A stretch of DNA of 64,000 nt from Agapanthus africanus (taxonomy: Eukaryota > Streptophyta > Magnoliopsida > Asparagales > Amaryllidaceae). Shown one piece after another: positions 34,800 through 47,791 of this stretch. The position numbers were made by a program, and so were the translations under genes. The notes beneath the pieces were generated by a model. It was given only the letters and a program-made list of their open reading frames with translations, had not been told where the DNA came from and ran no database searches. The DNA lies in assembly GCA_030015575.1 (NCBI GenBank), contig JASDDO010000006.1:107996045-108060044 (forward strand), given 5' to 3'. The first letter of the stretch is position 1. Every line of letters starts with the position of its first letter.

Positions 34800-37700
34800 C
34801 GACTTTTGACCGACCCTAGACTATAACTCTATGACCAAGTTGACCGAACCTTCTTAAAATACTGGCTTTTGGATTTTCCGAGTTGCATAAGTCATTGCCG
34901 CTCCTTCTTTTACCCTTTGTATTTCTCAGAACACCCCGTATTACTATGGACATCCACTTCCATTGAATAGATCCATCGTATGGTTATATACGAACTCGGA
35001 GGGACTTCTTCGATGATGGATCCAGGTTCAAGAGAAATAGAATTGGTTTATTCAGTTGTCATTTATTATTACCTTCTCTCAGGTTGCGAGGGCTCCTTAG
35101 TTTACGAGAGTACACCTATTACGCTTATTGGATAGTCTTCTTCCAAACCATAGGCAGGTGCCGAAAGGTAGGGAATGAAGAAAACCAATTAGCCTAAGTA
35201 GGGTGTACAGAAGGTAATAACTAAAGAAAAAATAAAGGGATTAGAAAGAGGGCAAAGTAAATTGTGACTACTAACATTCACGACCAAACCACGTATTTCA
35301 TCGCCACTCCTACTTCACCTTTAATTTCTCCAGAACAACCCGTATCACTACGAACATCCAATCCCATTGGATAAATCCATCGTATGGTTATATACGAACT
35401 CGAAGGATATTTTTTCGAGAATGGATTCTGGTTCAGGAGAAAAAGGAATAAGGTTTATTCAGTTGTCTTTTATCAATACCTTCTCTTAAGTTGCGAGTAC
35501 TCCTAGGATTAGGAGAGTACACCTATTATACTTACTGGATAGTCTTCTTCCAAACCATAGGCTGGTGCCGAACGGTAGGGAAGGAAGAAAACCAATTAAC
35601 CTAACGAAGGTGTATAGAAGGTAACGACTAAAGTCAAAATAAAGGGATTTGGAGAGATGGCAATGAAAAATACGGTTAAAGTCTTGAATTGGATTATGGA
35701 AGAGGCATTACTAGGAATACCAGGATACCCCTTTGAAACATTTTCATGTTTCAATTACACTGTGCATTGTTAATTGTAAAACTGATTTCCCAATTAAACC
35801 CTTGCTCCCGGGTATGTATTTACCAAGTATGCTTCTCACATCTGTATGGTTTTACAGATGATGAGTGGGAGCAAGCTATTAGGACTTAGATGACCATGCT
35901 CATTATATCGGAATTCTTTGTAATTGGTGATATTTGAGGAAATCTCCTGGGTACAGTTTTCAACCGAAGACGCACAGGTTATGAGTTATTCAACTCAGCG
36001 GACTTATACAGAGTATTATATGTTGTCCAGTGTCCATCAGGACAAAGGGGTTGGTCCTCGTACTATATTCTATTTACTTATGACTTCTCTAGTTTTTAGA
36101 CAAGTGTTTCGTAGAAATACAATGTCTAAGTATTGAGAAGTTGTGGGTATAGGAATAAAGTAGAGAACCATGTGTCGCAAGTATCGGGATTCTTCAAAGA
36201 AATCGAAGATGTAGATTCTTGTGATTGGTATTCAGTTGATAGTAATGGTTTTGAGAAACTAGTTTCTCTTTCAGGTTAATCATAATTGGATGGATTCCAA
36301 AGTTAAGTAATGCTGATTAGCCTCTCTCCATTAAGATGATATGCACTGAAGACAGCTGCATGATTAGAATCTGGTTCCAATTAAATAAGTGTCAATGTTT
36401 CTATATTGGATATAGAATGGTTCATATCTTAACGATGTTAAGGTATAGGGAGTTGTCCAGCTTATGCTTAAAACCAGACACTGGATAACTCAAGGCACGT
36501 TTCTGTAATAGCAGTTTGTGGGTTGACCCTGGCTTTGACGAGGGTTCCAATTAAATATTGTTCTAGACTCGCCACATTTTTGGTAAAACGAATTTTTTCA
36601 GAAAACAATAGTGGGAGTATGGTAGAACTGGAAGTGATTCCAGAACCGCAAACGATTACAGAAAATTTAATAGGACCTATATATTCAATCAGGTTTGACA
36701 TTCCAATAGCCACTTCGCAGATATGGTAGGTAACCTCAGACACCCGAGAGGTACTCCGGTATCCTCAAGGACGGTGACAAGGAGGTTCTTGTTTGCCCAG
36801 ACTTGACACTACTGTTGTTCCAGGCTATGAGTCCCGGCAGGAGATTAAGTATAGCGTTGTTCTAAACTAGCTTTAGAAGTGCACGTATATATTATTCTGC
36901 CAGAGGGTTTTCGTAGTCAGTGGGAGCAGTGGAGGCATAGTGGGCAAGTAGCTTATGTCTATTTATAGGCTTGAGCACATATAGCGGAGATAAGATCATC
37001 TATTTTTGATGTGACAGTCATGGGTTTGACTTCATCAGAATAGGGGATGGATCATTTAAGAAGGTAGTAGGGTGTGATGTCCTGGTATTTAGATGACATA
37101 CACAGAGTAGGAAGTAAAATACCTATACTACGATCGGTTGTACTATGGTCGTCATACAGTTGTTTCTCCACAAAGGATGTGGATATATTATCTAACATTC
37201 TAGTTACTAGATCTATGGTTTTAGATCTAGATTTGGGTAGCTTCCCAATGTGGGTACTTTGACAGTATTCTAATAGTATTTTAGAATAGATTACCCCTGG
37301 CATTATAGTGTACCTGCAGGTGATGGAGTCGCCCTCTCTAAAGGTGTCTTACAGACTAAAGGGGAGGGGGATGTGCATGATTGGCAGATCACTTGCTTAG
37401 GCAATTGAGTCAATCGTGAGATGTCAAGTACCACACCAGATGTCGTTTTTGCACTAAATGCGATAAGTTTATATTAATCCAATCCTGAAGAAACATACGG
37501 AAGCAGTTATAGAACATAAGTACATGTTCTGCGGATTTGATGACGGCAGCCTCCTTCAGGAGACGGTTATTATTCCAGGCTTCATAGGTGACCTGGATGA
37601 CAGAGTGATTGTCAGAGTTATAGTTTTCCCTCTGACGAGGGACAGTATTATGGAAAAGTGGTCTAAAAGGATACTGTGGGAGGTATGGTGCTGGATACTG

Positions 37701-38007
37701 ATTAGGTTCAGTTATCGATACGGTCTAAGAAGTTTGGATTTTGAAGTTCATTTATGAACTAGATCCCATCAGATATCCAGACATATTCTAAGACATGTAT
37801 GACTCGATTCTGGAGATGGCATTCTCCGCGAACTTGAGATTAAGGGAGATATAGAAAGAAACATCGGGGCGGATCCACTCACTGAGGCTATTTCTCGAAC
37901 ACAATAGTTTTACAAACGGGCTTTATGAAACTGATTAGTAGAGGAGTTGGATGTTCGGTATCATACGGGTTGTGAGTATGCGACATCGCAATAATTAGCC
38001 TTAAGTT
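34800..38007 (+). pseudogene. Copia pol remnant, element F
   Basis: Very old coding remnant, dozens of breaks. It starts like B, C and E with a short TKLTEPS-type linker and no gag. A tandem pair of about 404-bp units follows, then integrase traces (for example YRNKVENH, like YKNEVENQ of A), reverse transcriptase traces and RNase H traces near 37500-37900. Its counterpart in reverse is 43311-46290 (element G). Confidence 0.75.
34884..35690 (+). repeat. Tandem pair of about 404-bp units in F
   Basis: Two neighbouring copies, about 34884-35287 and 35288-35690, each with the same landmarks in order (an ATTTCTC..GAACA start, CCATCGTATGGTTATATACG, TAGTCTTCTTCCAAACCATA, a closing AAATAAAGGGATT). 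The same pair is present in reverse in G at about 45400-46205, so the doubling predates the split of F and G. I do not recognise the unit. Confidence 0.82.
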
Positions 38008-38019
38008 CAAGTTGGAGAT
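38008..38019 (+). other. Polypurine tract of element F
   Basis: CAAGTTGGAGAT immediately before TGTTGG, the LTR start. Confidence 0.85.
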
Positions 38020-38622
38020 TGTTGGATATAGTGCCCTCAAAGTCAATTATTGGATCGCAGGCACCTGATTGCAATGGTTGCAGAGAACCTATACCGATAT
38101 AACAGTCTTACTCGAGATGATAGTATGCTATCTGGTCTGCCTTTATCATCATGTAGATGTTGATAGAGCCCATAGGATTCTTGCTTGACTACCAACAGTA
38201 TGATGGCGATCATATATGTGGGAGCTGGGATCTATAAGCACATCCTTAAAGTGTCCCTAGTCATGGGAGTATCGAGACAGGGCATCGATACTCCGGAGTA
38301 GACTAGTGTATACAGTCGAGACCCCGACGAGGGGTGGTGGCCGGTCTCACAAGCCACTGGTGTCAGTTGGATCACCTAAGATGTATACAGGTGCTCATTG
38401 GGTTATGAGTACACCGGACAAGACTCGCCAGGAACTTGCTGGTTGGTATTATACCTAGCGTCAGATAGCAGTTCCCTGGTGATATGTGTACAGGTTAGTT
38501 CATCGACCTGAGGTCGTCATTTGTCTCGTGTGAGTTCCCACTGTGCTTTGATTTATACCCTACCACGGGTAAAAGGAGTCGTGCAAAGAGGTATTTTTTG
38601 GGTACAGTCCCGAGCTACATGA
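38020..38622 (+). repeat. 3' LTR of element F (first part only)
   Basis: Matches 30426-31030 with about 20 differences, then switches to D LTR sequence near 38622. Confidence 0.88.
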
Positions 38623-39727
38623 AGTCTTCGAGGCCGAAGATGATCTACGTCAAGGAGACACTAACATAAGCTATCTCTTCACTAATTATGGAATTAGTGA
38701 AGCAAACACCCTATACTAAATGGCAAGTAGTAGAGAATGACGAAGTAGGAAATGGGATCACTTTAGATTTAATTTTCTCACAAGTTTTCATCATTTCAAT
38801 GGAAGCTAGAAAAGCTTGAGTGGAAGAAGAAGATGAATGAACTCATCAAGTGAGAGTGAATAAATCATGAGGTTATAAATGCAACCATGGTGAAATAATA
38901 TCATGGCTAACTCATGTAGAGAATTAACCATAGCATATGGTTAAGGTTTGGGTTAATAAATATCTTAAGTTAGACAAAAGAGTGGACTTTGTCAATGATT
39001 ATCCATAAGCTTCATCTAAGCTTAAACCATGAAAAATTCTCACAAATTTGTTTAACTTAATAATAAATATGAAACCCTAATTAACCCTAGTATGGTATAA
39101 GTCTCATACACCCTTGTTGCATGTGTAATCTAGCATGACACAAACATGTACACAAACATACATATCACATATATACATTGTGCACATCAAGTGAGAAAGG
39201 AAATCATAAGTGAGCAAGTATTAGTTAATGTAACTTAATATATTAAATATATAATTATACATTAAATTATTAAATCAATACTTGATTTAATAATCGGGCT
39301 ATATCACATACAACCGACGAATACCAAATGTAACAACTTATCGAATTAACACTTGATTCAATTACGCGGCTATATCGCATATAACCGACTAATGTCACAA
39401 ATCGCGAGTATAGAATACGGTATCACATATCGTATTAATCTCGGTCCCGCATATATCACATATATGCTCCTACTCCATTTCGTTTGAGCTAGGAAACCCC
39501 TGTGTAGGGCTCTAAATACTCGTCAATACACCGGCAGCAGGTGATGATCATATCAAATACCCACAAGCCGCTAGCGATCTGCTAAACGTAACGGCCACCC
39601 GGGTATTGAGCGATCAGAAGATCAACAAGCAAGCCTGCTCATACTCCTGCGAATCCAATCAGTAACACTACCGTACAATCCAGTCTCTTCATCTGATATG
39701 TCGCATATCTCGTCTAGGGGTGGTAAA
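38623..39727 (-). repeat. Second copy of D LTR segment
   Basis: Matches 29239-30339 at roughly 94-96% by eye, in the same orientation, and is followed by the same G tip and F LTR. Part of a block duplication rather than a separate insertion. Confidence 0.85.
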
Positions 39728-39813
39728 TGTAAGTCTACGGTAGCGCCCCAACCGTTATTCAAAGGCCAAACGCGGAACAAAAACTTTTATGAACTGGCAC
39801 TAACGTATACTTT

Positions 39814-41893
39814 TGTTGGATATAGTGCCCTCAAAGTCAATTATTGGATCGCAGGCACGTGATTGCAATGGTTGCAGAGGACCTATACCAATATAACAGT
39901 CTTACTCGAGATGATAGTATGCTATCTGGTATGTCTTTATCATCATGTAGATGTTGATACAGTCCATAGGATTCTTGCTTGACTACCAGCAGTATGATGG
40001 CGATCATATATGTGGGAGCTGGACTCTATAAGCACATCCTTAAAGTATCCCTAGTCGTGGGAGTTTCGAGACAGGGCATCGATACTCCGTAGTAGACTAG
40101 TGTGTACAGTCGAGACCCCGACGAGGGGAGGTGGCCGGTCTCACAAGCCACTGGTGTCAGTTGGATCACCTAAGATGTATACATGTGCTCATTGGGTTAT
40201 GAGTACACCATACAGGACTCGCTGGGAACTTACTGGTTGGTATTATACCTAGCATCAGATAGCAGTTCCATGGTGACATGTGTAAAGGTTAGTTCATCGA
40301 CCTGAGTTCGTCATTTGTCTCGTGTGAGTTCCTATTGTGCTTTGATTTATACCCTACCACGGGTCAAAGGAGTCGTGCAAACAGGTATTTTTTGGGTACA
40401 GTCCCGAGCCACATGGAGGCGGTGAGCAGATCGTCGGGGATTCGTCTCTCCCGGTATTGGAGGTGAGATCGCGCTGTGTTTAGGAGAGCCATTACACGAA
40501 ATCCCAGGCCAGGGTAATCGAGATTTACTGGAAGGTATTCCAGTAGTATCTCAGGGTGTTCTGGGCTGCTCTCTGACATGACTTATACAGCTATTGGGGG
40601 TCTGACGTTTACCGGCCCCCTAGGCCCTATATGCGATACTCATAGACGAATGGACCGGACTGTACGGATATTGTCACTGTCAGGCTCAGTAGGGTTTCTG
40701 GCTGAGTTCGATCGTCAGCTTCCCTTCCAATCAATACATAGGCAACCGTTACGTATAGCTAGTACCTCTGACGTGCTAGTGGTTATACCCAGTGCCAGTG
40801 TATTGATGAGTCATTAGAGTCCCCACAAACAGTTTCCCAAGTTCGGGCGAAATGTTGTAGATGTCGTATGGTTTTATCACAGGGTTCGGAAAATGCATGT
40901 GCGTTTACGCACGTGTCATATTTCGGGCAGATAATACTGGTGGGCTGTGGTTTAAGACGGATCCGAGTATTATACTGTGTAGATATAATATCTTTGTCTC
41001 AGTTGCATTTGTATTCAGTCGTAATACAAACGCGGGTATGTTTATTCTGTTACGGGGTTATCCTGAACTTCGTTTCAGGATCACTTTTGGAAGTTGCCAG
41101 TTTCCAGTTTTCTATCACCCGTCTTTAACATTCGGTTAGAGACGGATTTATCTTTTCTTGATTAGTGTGGAAGGTTCTAGTAACTTCTAGATGGTGACTA
41201 GGATGATGACTAAGCTAGTGAGTCATTGATGCATTAAGTGTTCATTTAATGTTATGGTGACTAGGTTAGATGATTCATGGTTTTTCATTAAATGATAATG
41301 CAAGGTGGATTATGAATCATTCTCACTCATTCATTATTATGGTCACCACTCCTCTCCTACACTCACCTCCCCTCTCTTCTTATATTGGCCGGCCCCTCCT
41401 TTGTGAGGGTATGGGTAATTCATTTGGAAAAATATGCAAGTTTTGGTCCATGGAAATTAGAAAACTAGGTTCCTCATTTCACCCGATTCCAAAAGGCAAC
41501 TTCATTAACCGTTCGTCCATAGCCTTGGACGTAACGAGACAAAGTATTCTACTCATTCTCTACATCAATCTTGGTCATCTCTTTTACTAAACTTGATGAT
41601 CGAGTTGCCTCAGTTCAGAGGCGGGAGCCCGTTTAAAGATCCGTCGATGTGGTTCCACCTGGACGACGAGACTGGAGATCGAGCGAGTTTGGATCAGCCG
41701 CAACAAAGCGTGGGATGATGGTTGAAGACCGAAGGACTCGGATCGTTCGGTATAACATTTCTACCCACTTTACAGTTTGTTAGTTTAGGTCTAATGGCAG
41801 ATCCGGGTTATAGTATGCGATAGCGCCAGCTAGAAAGTTTTTGTTCCGCAATTGGCGTCTGTTAGACGGCCGAGGCGCTACCGTAGACTTACA
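39814..41893 (+). repeat. Solo LTR of F type nested in G's LTR
   Basis: Complete LTR from TGTTGG to CTTACA (2080 bp) without any internal region after it. The 5 bp on either side are acttt (39809-39813) and gcttt (41894-41898), a target-site duplication with one transition. On both sides the flanks are neighbouring parts of the G LTR. This is the expected trace of LTR-LTR recombination removing an F internal region. Confidence 0.8.
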
Positions 41894-43310
41894 GCTTTCA
41901 CCCGGATCATGCCATTAACCCTAAACTAGCAAACAACAAAGATGTTAGAATGGATATACCGATCGATCCATGTCCTTCGGTCTTTAGCCACCATCCTTAG
42001 CTCCTCGCGGCATCTCCGATCTCGCTCGATCTCCGGTCTCCTCGTCAAAGTGGCAACACGTCAAGGATTCTTTATACGGGCTCCCGCTTCAAACCGAAGA
42101 AACTCGGACATGAAGTTTGCTAGCCGACATGTCCAAGATGAAGTAGAGAATGAGTGTGAATACTTTGTCTCAATACACCCTAGGATTCTCATCACATGAG
42201 AGGGATATGGTGGAGGTTGAAGAAGATGCAATGAGATGAAGAAGTGTGAGCTCAAGAAAATATCAAGTGAGCAAAAAACCAAAACCAAAAATTGTCTTGG
42301 CTGCCAACTCTTTTGTTGGGTTGATATAATGAGGTTTTTTTGATTAAAAAACAAAGAAAAGATCCCACAAATTAATCCCTACAAAACCAGCAAAATATCT
42401 CTCCCAAAACAAAAACCATTAATCCACTATAACTCACTATATGACTCATTACCATGTGTCATTAAGTGAACATGCTAGAATAATGACTCATTACATGAGT
42501 CACACTTTCCAAATCAAATAAACATTTAAACCAAAAATTTTAACCAAAAAGAAATGCATCTTCTAAAGTAATCTTGTAATGAATCACAAAAATACCCCTC
42601 ACCTGTATATACATACTTGCATCCGTATTCCGACCGAATACGAATACAATGAGACTAAAATATTCCAACACAATATAATACTAGGATCCGGCTTAAACCA
42701 AAACCCACTAATATTATCCGTCTGAATCATGACACGTGCACAAGTGCACGTGTATGTTCGAACCCTGCTATAATACCATACGGCTTTTACAACGTTTCGC
42801 CCGAACTTGAGAAACTTTCTGTGGGGGACTCTAAAGACTCGTCAATACGCTGGCAGTAGGTTTAACCACAAGCACGTCAGTGGTACTAGCTGTACGTAAT
42901 GGCTGCCAAGGTATTGAACAAAAGGGAGGCCGATGAGCGAACTCATCCTGAATCCATACTGAGCCTGTCAGTGACAATATCCGTACAGTCCGGTCCGTTC
43001 TTCTATAAGTATCGCATATCTGGCCTGGGGGACTAGTAAACGTCAGACCCCTAATAACGGTATAAGTCGTGTCGGAGTGTAGCCCAGAACACCTTGAGAA
43101 ACTACTTGAATACCTACCGGTAAATCTCACTTTCCTTGGCCAAGGACTTTGTGTAATGGCTCTTCTAAACACAGCGCGATCTCACCCCCAATACCGGGAG
43201 AGACGAATCCCCTGCCGATCCGCTCACTTCCTCCATTTGGCTGGGACTGTACCCAACTAAAACCTGTTTGCACGACTCCTTTGAGCCGTGGTAGTGTAGT
43301 AATCAAAGCA
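41894..43310 (-). repeat. 3' LTR of element G, continued (partial)
   Basis: Reverse complement of F-type LTR sequence, more diverged than the F copies are from one another, including the frames and landmarks near the LTR middle. Not full length. Confidence 0.8.
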
Positions 43311-46290
43311 AACTTCTTAGATTGTATCGTCAACTGAATTTAATCAGTATCCTGTGCCATGCCTCCCTTAGTATACGCTTGGACCACATGTCCAAACTAC
43401 TGCCCCTTGTCAGAGGGAAAACTATAACTCTGACAGTCACTCTATCATCCAGGTCACCTTGGAAACCTGAAATGATAACCGTCTCCCGAAGGTGACTTCC
43501 TTTATCAAATCCATAGAACATCCATTTATGCTCATAAACTGCTTCCGAATGTTTCTCCTGGATTGGATTAATATCTCAACTTATTACATCTACTGCAAAA
43601 ACAATATCTGGTGTGGTACTTGACATCTCATGATTGACTCAATTTCCTAAGCAAGTGATATGCCAATCATGCACATCTCTCTCCTCTTTAGTCTGTAAGA
43701 CACCTTTAGAGAGGGTGATTCCATCACCTGCAGGTACACCACCATGCCAGGAGTCGTCCATTCTAAAACAGCTTTAGAATACTGTCTAAGTACCCAGATT
43801 GGGAAAGTACCCAAATCTAGATATAAAACCATAGATCTAGTAACCAGAAAGTCTGATATAATATCCATATCCTTTGTGGAGAAATCACTGTGTGACAACC
43901 ACAGTATAACCGATCGTAGTATAGGAATTTCACTTCCTACTATGTGTATGTCATCCAAATACTAGGACATCACACCCTACTACCTTCTTAACAGATCCAT
44001 CCCCTATTCTGATGAAGTCAAAACTTATGACTGTCACATCAAAAATTGATGATCTATCTCTGTTATATCTGCTTTAGTCTATAAATAGACACAAGCGACT
44101 TATCCACTATCCTTCCACTTCTCCCACTGACTACAACAACCCTCTGGCAGAATCATATACACGTGCATTTCTAAAGCTAGTGTAGAACTAAGCTATACTT
44201 ATCCTCCTGCCGGGTCTCATAGTCTGGAATAACAGTAGTGTCAAGTCTGGGTAAACAAGAACCTCTCTGTCACCGTCCTTGAGGATAACGGAGTGCCTCT
44301 CGGGTGCCTGAGGTAACCCACCATATCTGCGGAGTGGATAATGGAATGTCAAACCTGATTGAATCTTTAGGTTCTATTAAATTTTCAGTAATCGTTTGCG
44401 GTTCTGGAATCACTTCCAGTTCTACCATACTCCCACTACTGTTTTCTGAAAAAGTCTATTTTACTAAAACTGTGGCGAGTCAAGAACAATATCACTATTG
44501 ATCTTCCATATGGTAGAAATTTACCCTTCGTCAAAGCTTGGGATAACCCACAAACTGCCATTACCGAAACGTGCATTAAGTTATCCAGAGTCTGGTTTTA
44601 AGCATAAGCCGGACAACTCTATATACCTTAACTTCGTTAAGAATTTAACCATTCTATATACAATAAAGAAACAGCGGCACTGATTTAATTGGAAGCAGAT
44701 TCAAATCATGCAGCTGTCTCCAGTGCATGTCATCTTAATGGAGAGAGTCCGATCAGCATTACTCAACTTAGGAGTGCATCCAATTATGAGTAACCTGAGA
44801 GAGAAACAAGTTTCTCAAAACCATTACTATCTACTGAATACCAAACACAAGTATCTACATCTTCGATCACCTTGAAGAATCCTGATACTTGCGACACATG
44901 GTTCTCTACTTTATTCTTATACCTATAACTTCTCAAACTTGGACCTTGTATTTTTACGAAACACTTGTCTAAAACTTTAGAAGTCACAAGTTAACAGAAT
45001 ACAGTACGAGGACCAACCCCTTTGTCCTAATGGACACTGGACAACATACATTACATTGTATAAGTCCCCTGAGTTGAATAACACAAACGCTGTGCGTCGT
45101 AGGTTGAAAACTGTATCCAGACGATTTCCTCAAATATCAACAATTACTACGAATTCCGATATAATGAGGATAATTACCTAATTCCCAATAAATTACTCCC
45201 ACTCATCATCTGTAAAACCATACAGATGTGAGAATCATACCTGGTAAATACATACTCTGGAGTAATGACCTAATTGGAAAATAAGTTTTCTATTAACAAC
45301 GCATAGTGAAATTGAAACATTAAAATGTTTCATAGGGGTATCCGGGTATTCCTAGTAATGCGTCTTCCATTATCCAGATTCATGACTATAACCGTATATT
45401 TCTTTGCCATCTCTCCAAATCTCTTTATTTTTCTTTACTCATTACCTTTTTGTCTTTACTCATTATCTTCTGTACACTATCGTTAGGCTAAATGGTTTTC
45501 TTCCTTTCCTACCGTTCGGCACCAGCCTATGGTTTGGAAGAAGACTATCCAATAAGCATAATAGGTGTACTCTCCTAATCCTAGGAGTACTCGCAACCTG
45601 AGAGAAGGTAAAGATAAAAGACAACTGAATAAACCTTATTCCTATTTCTCCTGAACCAGAATCCATCCCCGAACTGGAACAAGTTCCTTCGAGTTCGTAT
45701 ATAACCATACGATGGATTTATCCAATGGAAGTGGATGTTCATAGTGATACGAGGTGTTCTGGAGAAATACAAAGGTTTAGTAGGAGTGGCGATGAAATAC
45801 GTGATTCAGTCGTGAATAATAGCAGTCGCAATTTACTTTGCCCTCTTTCTAATCCCTTTATTTTATCTTTACTTATTACCTTCTGTACACCCAGCTTAGG
45901 CTAATTGGTTTTCTCCATTCCCTACCTTTTGGCACCTGCTTGTGGTTTGGAAGATGACTATCCAATAAGCGTAATAGGTGTACCCTCTCCTAATCCTAGG
46001 AGCCCTCACAACCTGAGAGAAGGTAAAAGGAAAAGGCAACTGAATAATCCTATTCAATCTCTCCAGAACACGAATCCATCCTCGAATCTGGAACAAGTTC
46101 CTTCGAGTTCGTATATAACCATACGATATATTTATCCAATGGAAATGGATGTTCGTAGTAATACAGGGTGTTCTGGAGAAATGCAAAGGGTAAAAGAAGG
46201 AGTGGCAATGATGTATGCAACTCAGACAATCCAAAAGCTAGTATCTTTTAAAGAAGGTTCGGTTAACTTGGTCACTGAGTCATAGTCTAG
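43311..46290 (-). pseudogene. Copia pol remnant, element G
   Basis: Mirror image of the F coding remnant. For example 43330-43521 encodes DLDDRV.VRVIVFPLTR, as does F at 37524-37757, and 44784-44987 encodes YKNKVENHVSQVSGFF. Contains the same tandem pair of about 404-bp units (about 45400-46205). No gag before it. Dozens of breaks. Confidence 0.78.
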
Positions 46291-46607
46291 GGTCGGGTTA
46301 TGGTCGATGCCAAAGATAGAGAGGAAAGAAACACTCCGCGTGCACTCTAACCTAGATCAGAATGGTTATCACTTTATCTTAATCAGGATGTCTCCCACTG
46401 TAACCTTAAATTCTCTTCCAAACCTGAAAGAAGAATTAGTCGGGATGACGAGCAGTAAACCAACACATCAGTGGGAATTGGGATCCAACTATCATCGCAT
46501 GATAACGTGAAGGAATCCACTCACGTTATCACACTCTAGAAGGTATGCGCATGCTTGGCAAGTTTCAGTTTCTTTAGAAACTCCCGATGTAATTTTTACC
46601 CCATGCT

Positions 46608-46821
46608 CTTATGACCTTGACGAATGCCAACTTATCATAAGTCACATGTCAAGTTCTACCCGTCATTGTCCAGGTTAATTTGAACCTACCCGTACATACC
46701 CTTGACGAAGGCCAAAAAAGTAGTACGACTGTCCAAAACCAACGCATCTATCTATGCAACAGAGAAATAACAAACTGCTAGCATACACTATGCCTTGACG
46801 AAGGCCAACATACGCAGCATA
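46608..46821 (-). promoter_or_regulatory. Three-hairpin TTGRC array in leader of G
   Basis: Cores CTTGACGAANGCCAA. The first unit again has the outer stem CTTATGA/TCATAAG. Confidence 0.7.
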
Positions 46822-46959
46822 AATACTAAGTGCTACCCGTCTGAAATGATAGAGGGCTACGAATGGTTTTTGGCGAAAAACCTTTAATGTAATGAAAACG
46901 ACATCGTTGAAGGAACCAGATAGCTTTTTACAAATATATAATGGCAAAAACCTTCGCTA

Positions 46960-47165
46960 AAGAGGTCACTCCCGGTGAAGGGATCTCGGCTCTTTCCTCG
47001 TGGAATGAGATGCAGGATATTCCAACTGAATTCCGCGATGCAAAGAAAAAAGAAATCGACTATAGTGAATTTATTACCCTGACGCAAACTTCTGCCCAAG
47101 GGGTCACTCCCGATGACGGGATCTCGGCCCTTGCCTCGTCGAATGAGGTGCCGGATATTCTAAAC
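46960..47165 (-). promoter_or_regulatory. Duplicated two-hairpin module in leader of G
   Basis: Two reverse-strand units. In one, the second hairpin reads CCCG-TCAT-CGGG on the element strand, a longer stem than CCC-TTCACC-GGG in the other units. Confidence 0.7.
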
Positions 47166-47791
47166 TGAATACTTATGCAAAACAAAAGAGAACGTCCTTG
47201 TAATAACAGCTTTTTGAAAAATGTTCCAACAACATCGAATATGTCTGTTTTCCTTGCATTGATCTGAATCAACGCAGTCCCATCAATTAATCACACTACA
47301 AAAGAACAAAAAATAAAATGTACATATATGCTACCCGCATTCGCTACTGGGTCCCGTCATCGCCCGTTAGGTTACTTAACTAACGACAGAGCGAGGATTG
47401 GACTAGCGCGGGTGTAAAACATATACAATATCTACTAGTTTATATATATCAATATACAATAATCGCTCCAGGTATGATAAATGCAACATCACAGAAAAGT
47501 AATAAGCATCACAGAACAATACAGATAATCTGCGAGCCCCAGGTTTCTATTGAGCCTCAACAGAAACCCGACGTTCCCCTAGTCGTGTGGATAGCCTGTG
47601 CAATGAAAACCTAGACCCCTACGAGTGCGGCAAGTTCCCCGCCAAAACCTGAAGCGAGGCAGCCCCCTTCAGCAAAGTGAATGGACCACCCAGCATTTCA
47701 CGGAATCCGGTAACTTGAGCACCCCTCCTTGGGTCAACCTGTACCCCCTACGAGTGCGGCGAATAGCCCGCCAATTCTAAAGTGAAGTCTC

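Larger units (their letters stand above)
30426..38622 (+). mobile_element. Copia element F, broken, in G's LTR
   Basis: Plus-strand element with 5' LTR 30426-32491, primer site, leader, coding remnant, polypurine tract and the first approximately 600 bases of its 3' LTR. The LTR parts differ by about 20 positions in 600 (about 3.3%), near 1.3 million years at the assumed rate. Beyond 38622 the sequence switches to D's LTR, the start of a duplicated block. Very heavily broken coding region. Confidence 0.85.
39728..47791 (-). mobile_element. Copia element G, broken, minus strand
   Basis: F-family element in reverse: LTR tip 39728-39813, the nested solo F LTR, more LTR to about 43310, coding remnant to about 46290 and leader to 47791, where E's LTR interrupts it. 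The rest of its leader and its 5' LTR should lie beyond E and J, outside the window. It sits in D's LTR after ...GGTAAA. Very heavily broken. Confidence 0.8.
46291..47791 (-). promoter_or_regulatory. Leader of element G (partial)
   Basis: Holds three TTGRC hairpins (46608-46641, about 46693-46726, about 46788-46821), two CACCGGGAGTGA modules (about 46960-47040 and 47095-47165) and the core block (47331-47425). It stops where E is inserted, so the primer-proximal dyad and primer site are not in the window. Confidence 0.8.
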
